Of a DNA stretch of 64,000 nt, positions 19,823 to 27,460 are shown one piece after another (within the stretch, counting starts at the first letter, position 1; the number at the start of each line of letters is the position of its first letter). Both the position numbers and the translations under genes were made by a program. Source of the stretch: Paenibacillus rhizosphaerae (lineage in GTDB: Bacteria > Bacillota > Bacilli > Paenibacillales > Paenibacillaceae); contig NZ_JACHXJ010000002.1 of NCBI RefSeq assembly GCF_014192015.1, forward strand, positions 1,178,001-1,242,000, in the 5' to 3' direction. The notes beneath the pieces were generated by a model. That model searched no databases, was not told the origin of the DNA, and worked only from the letters and a program-made list of their open reading frames with translations.

Positions 19823-20069
19823 GTTTCCTACTATACTCTAATTCTCATGACGTCAGGGAGGATGAGCGGGATTTGAGTATGACACTTACTTGATCAAGCA
19901 ATTTACGGCTAAAAAAGGCATCTCACCTACGAAATACAGGAACATCTCCCGCAGGTTCTCCGCGGTTCAATAGAAGGCGGATAGCCTTCGAACCTCCATT
20001 GACAGTGATCCGCTTAACCATTAAGGTAGGGGAGGATACAAGAAGGTCATTTACTTTTGGAGGATATTT

Positions 20070-20378
20070 ATGAATCAACGCTTTCGAATTACGAGATCGA
20101 TGCAGCCGGATTCCAGTGATCAAGACATTTCAGTGGAAGAGTGCCGGGCATACTTTGCATCCAAGGCTGATTTTACTTATCAGACGGTGCTGACTGTCAA
20201 AGGCGAGGAGAGCAACATGTCGATCGAAGGGGATTTTTTTATGTGGGAACATGGAGATGCCCTCATTCCTTTTAGGCACTATATGGGGGAATTGTATGTA
20301 GCCGTCTCTCATCAAGACGTCGTGCCCCTTATGATCGAAATTGCAGGTGATTTGCGGGCGGATATTGTGGAAGGCTAA
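20070..20378 (+). CDS. small conserved hypothetical protein
   Basis: 102 aa, RBS TTGGAGGA. No signal peptide or membrane helix; acidic, with alternating strand-like segments (TVLTVKGEESNMSIEGDFFMWEHG). Not recognised. A weak promoter (TTGACA at 19999-20004, 17-base spacer, TAAGGT) lies upstream and a terminator immediately downstream, so it is a monocistronic gene. Confidence 0.7.
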   Translation: MNQRFRITRSMQPDSSDQDISVEECRAYFASKADFTYQTVLTVKGEESNMSIEGDFFMWEHGDALIPFRHYMGELYVAVSHQDVVPLMIEIAGDLRADIVEG

Positions 20379-20407
20379 TGGACAGCTGAAGGAAAATATA
20401 CAAACTT

Positions 20408-20430
20408 AAAGCCGCATGCCGCGGCTTTTT
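20408..20430 (+). terminator. terminator of the AGCCGC/GCGGCT family
   Basis: AAAGCCGC (20408-20415), loop ATGCC, GCGGCTTT (20421-20428) and a T-run. Confidence 0.9.
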
Positions 20431-20576
20431 CCGTTCGTACAGAAGATGATCAAACACGAACCCGTTCCAGATTTCCAGCGAGGCGTTTGCGTCTAGGCGG
20501 AAATTTGCAGTGAAGGACTACTCGTGAACGTAGACAGCTCAACGGTATCTACACCGTAAATATAGGAGGGGACTGT

Positions 20577-20948
20577 ATGGAAGTTTTCAGGGAATATTTA
20601 ACTCGGATGGATACCCCCGAGCATCGTGCCCGATTGGAAGAAATACTGGATTGGATCACGAAGACGTTCCCAAATTTAATGCCAAAGATTGCGTGGAATC
20701 AGCCCATGTTTACCGATCACGGCACATTTATTATTGGCTTCAGTGTTGCCAAACATCATTTGGCTGTTGCACCTGAAAGGGCGGGGATTCTCCATTTTTC
20801 AAATGAAATTGGACAAGCTGGCTATGATCACACCAAGGAGTTGGTACGGATCCGGTGGGATCGTCCTGTTGATTATTCCTTACTTGAGAAAATGATCAAA
20901 TTTAACATTTTGGATAAGGCAGACTGCACAACGTTTTGGCGGGCATAG
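20577..20948 (+). CDS. DUF1801 / YdhG-type iron chaperone-like protein
   Basis: 123 aa, RBS AGGAGGGG. The FPNLMPKIAWNQPMFTDHGTFIIGFSVAKHH stretch is characteristic of the YdhG (Fra) family, the frataxin-like iron chaperone described in Bacillus subtilis. Full length for the family, soluble. Single gene with its own terminator at 20997. Confidence 0.85.
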   Translation: MEVFREYLTRMDTPEHRARLEEILDWITKTFPNLMPKIAWNQPMFTDHGTFIIGFSVAKHHLAVAPERAGILHFSNEIGQAGYDHTKELVRIRWDRPVDYSLLEKMIKFNILDKADCTTFWRA

Positions 20949-20996
20949 CCTATTCATAAGGTGCAAACCGCAAGATTACAAGAACATACTTTAGTT

Positions 20997-21026
20997 AAAA
21001 AAGCCGCAGCAATGCGGCTTTTTTAT
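20997..21026 (+). terminator. terminator of the AGCCGCA/TGCGGCT family
   Basis: AAAAAAGCCGCA (20997-21008), loop GCAA, TGCGGCTTTTTT (21013-21024). A-runs and T-runs on both sides allow bidirectional use, although the Rrf2 gene stop is another 48 bases away. Confidence 0.92.
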
Positions 21027-21071
21027 TTTTAATCCATCTGCAGAAACCGGGCTGATTCATTCGCTGCCTAC

Positions 21072-21581
21072 TTAATCTTTATTTTTCTTAAAATAGGCAC
21101 GGGCATCTTCCCGGGTTTCCTTGGGCAAGGTTCGCTCCAGTTCCTCGTTCATCCACTGCAGTGTCCGGCTTCGCAAAGAATCCCGCATTTTCTCCTCCGC
21201 ATCCAGCATGACGTTATTGATCAAGCAATCCGAAGGGATACAGGAAGCGCATGTATCGTTATCTTTCTTGCTCCGGTAAAAATAATTTTTATCCTTAATG
21301 TTCTGGCATTGAAAAATGGGCTGATCTCCTTCGACGGCCGACACGACGTCCCAGAAAGTTATTGCATCCGGGGTTTTGGCCAATTTGTAGCCGCCCTTGA
21401 CTCCTGGTACCGAGTCCACAATGCCCGCCTTGGACAGCTTTCCGAAAATTTTGGACAGATACGTCTCCGACAGCCCCTGGTAGGCGGAAAGTTCCTTGAT
21501 CCCGATCGGACTGTCGACGGGGAGATCAATCAAATATACGAGGCAATGCAAAGCATATTCGACCCCGATACTATACTGCAT
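21072..21581 (-). CDS. Rrf2-family transcriptional regulator with cysteine cluster
   Basis: 169 aa from the ATG (MQYSIGVEY) with AGGTGG upstream; the frame is open 22 codons further but without support. The winged helix SPIGIKELSAYQGLSETYLSKIF-type motif and GIVDSVPGVKGGYKLAK wing define Rrf2. Four cysteines (FQCQ, DTCASC, SDC) sit in the region that ligates Fe-S clusters in IscR and NsrR, but with different spacing (a long gap, then CxxCx4C). This suggests redox sensing. It is divergent from the azoreductase remnant at 21739. Confidence 0.87.
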   Translation of the reverse strand: MQYSIGVEYALHCLVYLIDLPVDSPIGIKELSAYQGLSETYLSKIFGKLSKAGIVDSVPGVKGGYKLAKTPDAITFWDVVSAVEGDQPIFQCQNIKDKNYFYRSKKDNDTCASCIPSDCLINNVMLDAEEKMRDSLRSRTLQWMNEELERTLPKETREDARAYFKKNKD

Positions 21582-21673
21582 ACAAGCCACCTGCCTCCCG
21601 AAAATTTCACTAACCACTATGTTAAAAGCAAATATTTTTGATGTCAAACGCTAGGCGATTGACAACGGTATAA

Positions 21674-21710
21674 TGTCGACATGATTAATCGATGATTATT
21701 GTTATCGACA
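21674..21710. promoter_or_regulatory. two-layered palindrome, candidate Rrf2 operator
   Basis: TGTCGA (21674-21679) and TCGACA (21705-21710) enclose, with equal 6-bp steps, the inner palindrome TAATC-GAT-GATTA (21686-21698). The whole 37-bp element is centred between the divergent Rrf2 and azoreductase genes. Confidence 0.6.
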
Positions 21711-21738
21711 ATTATAAATGAGTAGGAGAGGATACATC

Positions 21739-22107
21739 ATGATGAATAAAATGCTGGTTCTGAATGCCCATCCGGATGTGGAATCCACCTCCTCGGTGAC
21801 CTTGAAGGTGCTCGACACGTATACCCATTCGGGATCCGTAGGCTTGCTCAAGGACGGGCGGAACGTCCTCGTTATTCAGGGAAGCGGATCGAAATACACC
21901 AATAACAACTGGTACACGGAAGTGGAGTATTCCCATCAATATCTTCGGTCGATGTTTACTTTTATGGGATTTGACAGCTACGAGATCATTCGGGCGCAGG
22001 GGAACGCTGTTTTACCGAAAGAGACAGTTCTGGAGCAGGCCCGACAGGAAGCCGTTCAGGCGGCCGAACGTTTCGTACGCCGTATACCTGACCGCATGAC
22101 TCGATAA
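21739..22107 (+). pseudogene. internally deleted FMN-dependent NADH-azoreductase
   Basis: 122 codons from the ATG behind AGGAGAGG. The first about 27 residues (MLVLNAHPDVESTSSVTLKV) match the AzoR N-terminus. The rest, from VGLLKDGRNVLVIQGSGSKY to the C-terminal helix, matches the family from about residue 115 onward. Around 80 residues, including much of the flavodoxin core, are missing in frame (typical length is about 205). The reading frame, start and likely operator are intact, so a short protein may still be made, but enzyme function is doubtful. Typical target of redox-sensing Rrf2 or MarR regulators. Confidence 0.78.
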
Positions 22108-22201
22108 GGGACTCGTATTAAGGTTCGTGAAAAGGGATACGATATAGATCAAGTTGGATCTGACCTACGACTAACCATCATTAGCCAGGAAGGAAAACGT
22201 C

Positions 22202-22642
22202 ATGGAATGCGTCATTTTTATTGGGATCCAGGCTTCCGGAAAATCGACATTTTACAAGGAAAAGTTCTTTGCAACTCATATGAGAATCAACCTTGATATG
22301 TTAAGAACAAGACACCGGGAGAACGTTTTTCTAGAAGCATCCGTCCGAACCATGCAATCTTTTGTAGTAGACAATACGAATCCTACAGTGGAGGATCGAA
22401 AAAAATACATCGATTTCGTGAAAAGACATCATTATCAGGTCATTGGTTACTATTTCGAACCCGATTACGAGTTGTCCCATGAGCGTAACAACAAGAGGGA
22501 AGGGAAACAAAAGGTGCCTGAGATCGGAATAAAAAGTACTTTGAAGAAACTGCAGGTGCCGTCTTATCATGAGGGGTTTAATGAGCTGTATATAGTCAAG
22601 TCACGGAACGATCGGTTTGAGATCCGAAAATTATCTTTGTGA
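22202..22642 (+). CDS. P-loop kinase/ATPase of the polynucleotide-kinase-like (AAA_33) group
   Basis: 146 aa, RBS AGGAAGG. Walker A is GIQASGKST at residues 8-16. A second motif, FVVDNTNPTVEDRKKYI, is the PNKP-like nucleotide kinase signature, and an arginine-rich lid follows (HERNNKREGK). These small cytoplasmic proteins phosphorylate nucleic acid ends or small molecules; the substrate here is unknown. Single gene with a terminator at 22652. Confidence 0.85.
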   Translation: MECVIFIGIQASGKSTFYKEKFFATHMRINLDMLRTRHRENVFLEASVRTMQSFVVDNTNPTVEDRKKYIDFVKRHHYQVIGYYFEPDYELSHERNNKREGKQKVPEIGIKSTLKKLQVPSYHEGFNELYIVKSRNDRFEIRKLSL

Positions 22643-22651
22643 GACAACCTT

Positions 22652-22682
22652 ACCGTGCGCCGTTAGCAGCACGGTTTTTTAT
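22652..22682 (+). terminator. Rho-independent terminator
   Basis: ACCGTGC (22652-22658) pairs with GCACGGT (22669-22675), followed by a T-run. Confidence 0.85.
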
Positions 22683-22824
22683 TTGTGAAAAACTGTTTTG
22701 AAAGGTATCGGCTAAGCCCTCACCGGCAGGTTGTATCCAGGCTGATTTTACTAGCCGATAACCATGCGGCTTGATGGCGGGGAGTGAACGCAGTAAGCAC
22801 TTTTGTGGTGCTGTGCTGTGGTTT

Positions 22825-23028
22825 CTAATCCTTTCCGGTCAACAGTCGTCTTCCGAGCTGCAGCCTCGCTTCGAGCTCGATCCGGCTTTTGCAATCCTCG
22901 CAGTAATCCATTCCATTTCGGTTTCGTTTCGCGCGGTCATAAGCTGGAGTGCCCTCGAAGACATTAAATGCCCTTTTGCAGCTATAACAGATCAATTGAA
23001 AACGAAATCCATTAGGTTGGTCTTGCAT
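22825..23028 (-). CDS. small zinc-ribbon protein, YlaI/DUF2197-like
   Basis: 67 aa from the ATG (MQDQPNGF) with GGGAGGGG six bases upstream. Two CxxC knuckles, LICYSCKRAF and DYCEDCKSRI, separated by KRNRN-containing sequence match the spacing of the YlaI (DUF2197) family. Function unknown. The plus-strand ORF over the same bases has no ribosome site and is discarded. Confidence 0.78.
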   Translation of the reverse strand: MQDQPNGFRFQLICYSCKRAFNVFEGTPAYDRAKRNRNGMDYCEDCKSRIELEARLQLGRRLLTGKD

Positions 23029-23059
23029 CGAAATCCCCTCCCGCAAATGTCCAGCTTCC

Positions 23060-23139
23060 TTGACTTGGTAACTACGAACGCGGTATAACTAAAAAAACTA
23101 AATAACACACTGTGCTTTTTATAATAATACAGTGTGTTA
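23060..23139 (+). promoter_or_regulatory. promoter and operator of the TetR gene at 23164
   Basis: TTGACT (23060-23065), 18-base spacer, TATAAC (23084-23089). Downstream, TAACACACTG (23103-23112) and CAGTGTGTTA (23130-23139) form a perfect inverted repeat with a 17-base spacer. It is probably bound by the TetR protein encoded just after it. Confidence 0.7.
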
Positions 23140-23163
23140 AAATAAATCAAGGGGCGTTGATCC

Positions 23164-23769
23164 GTGCCGAAAATTGTGGACCATGACCAAAAAAGAAAAC
23201 GGATTGCCGAATCGGCATGGAGAATTATTGAAACAGAAGGGATCGAGCATGCGTCAATCCGCGCCGTCGCCGCTGCGGCAGGGGTGTCGCCTGGGGCCTT
23301 GCGGCATTATTTTTCAACGCAGGATGAGCTGCTTCTATTTATCGTGGATTATTATTTGACGAGAGGAGCCGACAGAGCAAAAGGGATAGAGATAAGCCGT
23401 ATTCCGATGAAAGCTGCACTGGAAGTGCTTTTAGAACTCCTCCCTATGGATTCGGACAAACGAACGGCAGCCAGCGTCTGGTGGGTATTCGCCATCCGTT
23501 CCCTCACGAGCCCGGCGTTACAAAATAAAAAGGACGAGCTCACGGACGGGCTACACCACCTGGCGAAAACCGTTCTCGATCTTCTGGCTAAGGCAGAACT
23601 TCTTCCCTCATCGATGGACATGGAGCTCGAAACCTTTAGATTGGCCTCGGTCATCGAAGGCTTAACAATCCTCGCATTGCTTCGGCCGGAGATCTACGCC
23701 CCGGAAACCGTTGAACGAATCATCGTCCGCCATCTTCAGGAGCTGTGCGCACACGATATCAATAAATGA
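23164..23769 (+). CDS. TetR/AcrR-family regulator (BetI/PksA-like)
   Basis: 201 aa, GTG start. N-terminal HTH at about residues 25-48 (SIRAVAAAAGVSPGALRHYF) and a TetR_C_6-type ligand domain. Autoregulation is likely from the 10-bp inverted repeat in its leader. The same half-site CAGTGTGTT overlaps the promoter of the VOC gene at 23911, making that gene the probable second target. Confidence 0.9.
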   Translation: MPKIVDHDQKRKRIAESAWRIIETEGIEHASIRAVAAAAGVSPGALRHYFSTQDELLLFIVDYYLTRGADRAKGIEISRIPMKAALEVLLELLPMDSDKRTAASVWWVFAIRSLTSPALQNKKDELTDGLHHLAKTVLDLLAKAELLPSSMDMELETFRLASVIEGLTILALLRPEIYAPETVERIIVRHLQELCAHDINK

Positions 23770-23814
23770 ACAACAAGATAGTTCATCAAACTCAACATAG
23801 CAAAGGAAAAGAAA

Positions 23815-23843
23815 TTGCAGTGTGTTCTATATGGTAATATAGG
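23815..23843 (+). promoter_or_regulatory. VOC gene promoter overlapping a TetR half-site
   Basis: TTGCAG (23815-23820), 17-base spacer, TATAGG (23838-23843). CAGTGTGTT (23818-23826) overlaps the -35 box and is identical to one arm of the operator at 23130. Confidence 0.55.
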
Positions 23844-23910
23844 TTGAGCTGATTAGAGTCTTTCAAGTGCGATCCGCAGCATTATTCATGGGAATAAGGA
23901 GTGGTGTGGA

Positions 23911-24348
23911 ATGAAAGTCCAAAAGATAGATCATGTGGGTATAAACGTAAATGATCTCTCTGCTGCCAAAGCGTTTTTTCTCGATATAGGCTTTGAGGTG
24001 CGGGCCGAATGGGAGATGGAAGGCGAGCTGTTGGATCGGGTTGTCGGGCTTCGTGGCGCAAAAACAGCCTGCATAGCTTTGGGAGCGTCAGACAGCCAAG
24101 CCTGGATCGAGCTGGTCAAATATGATCATCCGTCAGATGAAAATGAAATTCAGCAGACTCATGCCAACACGCCCGGTATCCGGCATATCGCCATTGAGGT
24201 TGAAGACATTGAAGCCATCGTAGCCAAATTGAAGCAGAAGGGCATGGAAACCTTTAGTGAGATTCAGCAATATGAACAAAGTTACAAGTTGTGCTATGTT
24301 CGTGGGCCGGAAGGAATCATTTTGGAGTTGGCAGAGAAGGTTAAATGA
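23911..24348 (+). CDS. VOC-family protein (glyoxalase / methylmalonyl-CoA-epimerase-like)
   Basis: 145 aa, RBS AAGGAGTGG. Two beta-alpha-beta-beta-beta modules with the expected metal ligands: His in KIDHVGINV, Glu in WIELVKY, His in IRHIAIEV and Glu in IILELAE. Family members isomerise, cleave or sequester small molecules; the substrate cannot be told. Likely regulated by the preceding TetR gene through the shared CAGTGTGTT motif. Confidence 0.88.
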   Translation: MKVQKIDHVGINVNDLSAAKAFFLDIGFEVRAEWEMEGELLDRVVGLRGAKTACIALGASDSQAWIELVKYDHPSDENEIQQTHANTPGIRHIAIEVEDIEAIVAKLKQKGMETFSEIQQYEQSYKLCYVRGPEGIILELAEKVK

Positions 24349-24368
24349 ATATATGGGGAACAGATCTT

Positions 24369-24392
24369 AAAGCCGCAACGAAGCGGCTTTTT
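24369..24392 (+). terminator. terminator of the AGCCGC/GCGGCT family
   Basis: AAAGCCGC (24369-24376), loop AACGAA, GCGGCTTT (24383-24390) with T-run. The remaining 110 bp to the AraC gene stop show nothing further. Confidence 0.9.
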
Positions 24393-24503
24393 GTATGGGA
24401 TCGATACATGAATCCATCTAATCGAATGAATCAGGCACCAACGAACCAAGGAGGGAAATCGCGTCTCAGGCGTATGGAAGGTTGAACGCGCAGAGAACCA
24501 GGG

Positions 24504-25346
24504 TTACTCGAATTTTGAAGGAGGCACATTGTAATATTTTTTGAAGGCCTTTGAAAAGGTAAACGGATCCGGATACCCGAGGAAGCCTGCGATCTGTTGG
24601 ATCGTGTATTTTTTGGCGTAGAGATAATCTCTTGCCCGGTTCATTTTGATTTGGGAAATGTACTGTCCCGGCGTGATGCCTACAGTTTTCTTGAAATAGG
24701 AGATAAAGTACTTTTCGGAGACGCCAACAAGCGCAGCGAGCTCAGTCATCCGAATAGAACGGTGCAGATTTGCATCCACATACTGGAACACGTCCTGCAG
24801 TACATTTAGGCTTCCTTCGGTCTTTCCCGGTTTCCCGCCGTTCAGGAACGTGCCGGCATAGACGCCTTGCCCGTGAAGCTCAAGGATCTTGGCGATGACG
24901 GCGAGGAGGCAGGCTTTTAAGTAAAGCTGGTTCCCCGGTGTGCCGTTGCCCTGTTTCAACCGTCGATAGGCATGGGTGAACAACGCCGCTTCCTCCCGGA
25001 TCAGTCCGCTTGGAACGATACCTGGGAGTTGGAACTCGCCTAGTATTCGCTGTTGTTCACGGATCCCGAAATTGAAGTGTACATAGATGAATCGGCAGCC
25101 GTCCCCGGTCGTCGAAGCGATATAGGGCATATCGGGATAAAAAAATACCGCATCTCCCGGACCTGCCGTATGTTCGGAACCGCCGATCGTCACCTTGACG
25201 GAGCCCGATTGAATGAACCACAGATCGTAATCGGGATGAGACTTGTGTTCGGTCCAATCCTTATCGTGAGCTTGTTCTAAATAGGAGCTTATGCCCAGCG
25301 TGACATACTCCGAAAGTTCATTGAGTATACTCATGTTTGCATTCAT
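24504..25346 (-). CDS. AraC-family transcriptional regulator
   Basis: 280 aa. N-terminal cupin-type sugar-binding domain (DYDLWFIQSGSVKVTIGG, GPGDAVFFYPDMPY) and C-terminal double HTH (MTELAALVGVSEKYFISYFK and IQQIAGFLGYPDPFTFSKAF). Divergent from the GH4 glycosidase at 25520, whose promoter has a good -10 but poor -35. It is therefore inferred to activate that gene on binding a sugar. Confidence 0.92.
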   Translation of the reverse strand: MNANMSILNELSEYVTLGISSYLEQAHDKDWTEHKSHPDYDLWFIQSGSVKVTIGGSEHTAGPGDAVFFYPDMPYIASTTGDGCRFIYVHFNFGIREQQRILGEFQLPGIVPSGLIREEAALFTHAYRRLKQGNGTPGNQLYLKACLLAVIAKILELHGQGVYAGTFLNGGKPGKTEGSLNVLQDVFQYVDANLHRSIRMTELAALVGVSEKYFISYFKKTVGITPGQYISQIKMNRARDYLYAKKYTIQQIAGFLGYPDPFTFSKAFKKYYNVPPSKFE

Positions 25347-25494
25347 CAGGTGGCTCGGACTCCTTTACCGTATGACATTCCTGGGATATAACTTAGTATA
25401 TCAAAGGATTAAAGAGTTGTTAATAATAATACTTTATGACATGCACTTGAAACTATCTCACATTCCGTTTTCCGGCCATCCTCCTATAATGGAC

Positions 25495-25500
25495 TTATAT
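25495..25500 (+). promoter_or_regulatory. -10 element of the GH4 gene
   Basis: TATAAT with no recognisable -35 box 17 bases upstream (ATTCCG), as in promoters that depend on an AraC-type activator. Confidence 0.5.
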
Positions 25501-25519
25501 CATAGGAGGAGGGTTATTT

Positions 25520-26911
25520 GTGAACGGTGTGAATATGCAGCAGCCTAAGGTTGTCGTCATCGGGGCCGGCAGTCTATTTTTCGGTCGCCAGTCGATTTGG
25601 CAGATGGTCCATTCCCCATACTTGAATCAGGGAACGCTTGCTTTGGTGGATACGGACGAGGAACGACTCTCGAAAATGGTAAAACTTGCGGAGATGGTGG
25701 CCCAGGAGAACAACGTATCTTTGAAGGTGGAGGGCTCGACGGACCGAAGACAGGTGCTTCCGGGGGCTGACTTTGTCGTACTCAGCTTTGCAGAGCAATC
25801 GGTCAAATATCGGGGCATCGACTGCCAAGTATCATTAAAATACGGCATTCGCATGTGCTCTGGGGATACGATCGGACCCGGCGGGATATTTCGGGCGATG
25901 CGGGAGCTGCCGGTTATTATGGAATGTGCCAGAGACATTGAAGAGCTGTGCCCCGACGCTTGGGTGATCAACTATATCAACCCGTCTACCGTGCATGGTA
26001 TCGCGTTACACCGCTATGCGCCGAATCTCAAATCGTTCGCGCTGTGCGACAGCCACCATATGCCGCATAAAAAGGCCTATTATGCAGTACGGGCGGGAAT
26101 TATCGGGGGCAGAAGCGAGTACAGCGAGGAGATCGACCGGAAATTCGACTTCCGCGTTGCCGGCGTCAATCATTTCACGTGGCTGCTGAAAGCGGAATTC
26201 GAAGGGAAAAATGTCATGCCCACGATCGCGGAGGCGATGCGCAAAGCGGCTGGCGAGGAGAACAACGGCGGAGACCGTGGGGCAAAGGCGCTACATAACG
26301 ACGCTATTACGTATGAGCTGTACGATATTTTCGGATATATTCCTACCTGCACAGCCCATACCAAGGAATACGTCCGTTATTGGCAAGGTCACGGCAAGAC
26401 GCCGGATGCCATTCCGCCGTTATCTATTTGGGAGACGGAGGATCGGTATCAGCGTCATGACGAGATGTGGCGGCAGGTAGACGACTTCCTTGCAGGGAAT
26501 GTTCCGATTGCCGATTACATGAGTACCTTCGGCCCGGATCACGCGACGGATATTATCGAAAATATGGTGGGCAACTTGGGGAAACGGTTCTTCATCAATA
26601 CGCTTAATGGCGGCGCGGTCACGAATATGAGCGACGACTCCTTCCTGGAGCTGCTGTGCGACGTGAGCATGGACGGGGCGAAGCCGGTCCATGTAGGCGA
26701 GATGCCGCGGGGAATTCGGGGCATGCAGGAGCTTGTGCTGGATACGCATGAGCTCACGGCGGAAGCCGTCGTGGAGCAGAGCTATGAGAAGCTGAGAAGA
26801 GCGATGCTGACGGATCCGCTCGTGAACTCGATCAGCGATGCAGACCGGATCATCAAAGAACTGCTGGCACTTGAGCGAGAGATGATCCCTGATGCTTGGT
26901 ACCAAGATTAA
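25520..26911 (+). CDS. glycoside hydrolase family 4 (NAD-dependent alpha-glycosidase)
   Basis: 463 aa, GTG start six bases after AGGAGGAGG. N-terminal Rossmann fold (VVVIGAGSLFFG), the GH4 signature SGDTIGPGGIFRAMRELPVI, the NP pair in YINPSTV and the metal-binding Cys-His stretch ALCDSHHMPHK. GH4 enzymes need NAD+, Mn2+ and reducing conditions and cut alpha-glucosides, galactosides or galacturonides by an oxidation-elimination route. The exact sugar is unknown; LplD-like alpha-galacturonidase is one candidate. Cytoplasmic. Regulated by the divergent AraC protein. Confidence 0.92.
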   Translation: MNGVNMQQPKVVVIGAGSLFFGRQSIWQMVHSPYLNQGTLALVDTDEERLSKMVKLAEMVAQENNVSLKVEGSTDRRQVLPGADFVVLSFAEQSVKYRGIDCQVSLKYGIRMCSGDTIGPGGIFRAMRELPVIMECARDIEELCPDAWVINYINPSTVHGIALHRYAPNLKSFALCDSHHMPHKKAYYAVRAGIIGGRSEYSEEIDRKFDFRVAGVNHFTWLLKAEFEGKNVMPTIAEAMRKAAGEENNGGDRGAKALHNDAITYELYDIFGYIPTCTAHTKEYVRYWQGHGKTPDAIPPLSIWETEDRYQRHDEMWRQVDDFLAGNVPIADYMSTFGPDHATDIIENMVGNLGKRFFINTLNGGAVTNMSDDSFLELLCDVSMDGAKPVHVGEMPRGIRGMQELVLDTHELTAEAVVEQSYEKLRRAMLTDPLVNSISDADRIIKELLALEREMIPDAWYQD

Positions 26912-26958
26912 ACGAGTCTTGACCAGATTCGGAGTCATGAAGCGTCGGTATATAAGCG

Positions 26959-26986
26959 AAAAAAGCCGCATCGTTGCGGCTTTTTT
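26959..26986 (+). terminator. terminator of the AGCCGCA/TGCGGCT family
   Basis: AAAAAAGCCGCA (26959-26970), loop TCGT, TGCGGC (26975-26980), T6. It also serves the convergent gene ending at 26995 only if read in reverse, where an A/T tail is present. Confidence 0.92.
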
Positions 26987-26994
26987 GTATTTTC

Positions 26995-27456
26995 TTAAAC
27001 GATCCGTGCTGTTCCGAACGCATAATGATGCCATAAAATATCTTCCACCGTATCAGCTTGCTCTTCCTCGCACTCAATTAAGAGGATGACTTCCGAATTT
27101 TTCCCCCGTAACAGACGCTGCTGCTTTTTAATGACTTTGTAATAGAACAAGTCGATGCACACCCCAAGGATAAAACCAACTGACGTGCCGATCAAGCCGC
27201 AGAATATCGGCCCCCAAGCCAGCTTAAAACCGACACTGGCTCCAACGACGGCAAACGCCGTTCCAAGCGCTGCTCCTGTGCTGATCAATGAAATGCCGTC
27301 CGCGTTGTGAATGCTGTCAAACAATCGCCGCTCCGTTTTGCGGTTCGTTAACGGTACAGCGAAGATGTTCTCTTTATGTATTCCGTTTTTTTCCAAGACC
27401 GTTAGCGCTAACTCTAAATTGGTGGAATGCTCAAACGTCGAAAAGATCTGTACCAC
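26995..27456 (-). CDS. membrane protein with an N-terminal YflT-like domain
   Basis: 153 aa from a GTG set by GGAGGT eight bases upstream; that ribosome site lies inside the last codons of the preceding gene. The N-terminus (QIFSTFEHSTNLELALTVLEKNGI) resembles the general stress protein 17M/YflT fold. A glycine-rich pair of membrane helices follows (GAALGTAFAVVGASVGF; GPIFCGLIGTSVGFILGV), and a soluble tail ends the protein. Function unknown. In an operon with the membrane proteins upstream on the same strand. Confidence 0.75.
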   Translation of the reverse strand: MVQIFSTFEHSTNLELALTVLEKNGIHKENIFAVPLTNRKTERRLFDSIHNADGISLISTGAALGTAFAVVGASVGFKLAWGPIFCGLIGTSVGFILGVCIDLFYYKVIKKQQRLLRGKNSEVILLIECEEEQADTVEDILWHHYAFGTARIV

Positions 27457-27460
27457 CGGC

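Noticed and set aside
22771-23088. 105-codon plus-strand ORF opposite the YlaI-like gene
   Set aside because: No ribosome site or family pattern; the opposite strand has a two-CxxC zinc ribbon with a strong ribosome site.
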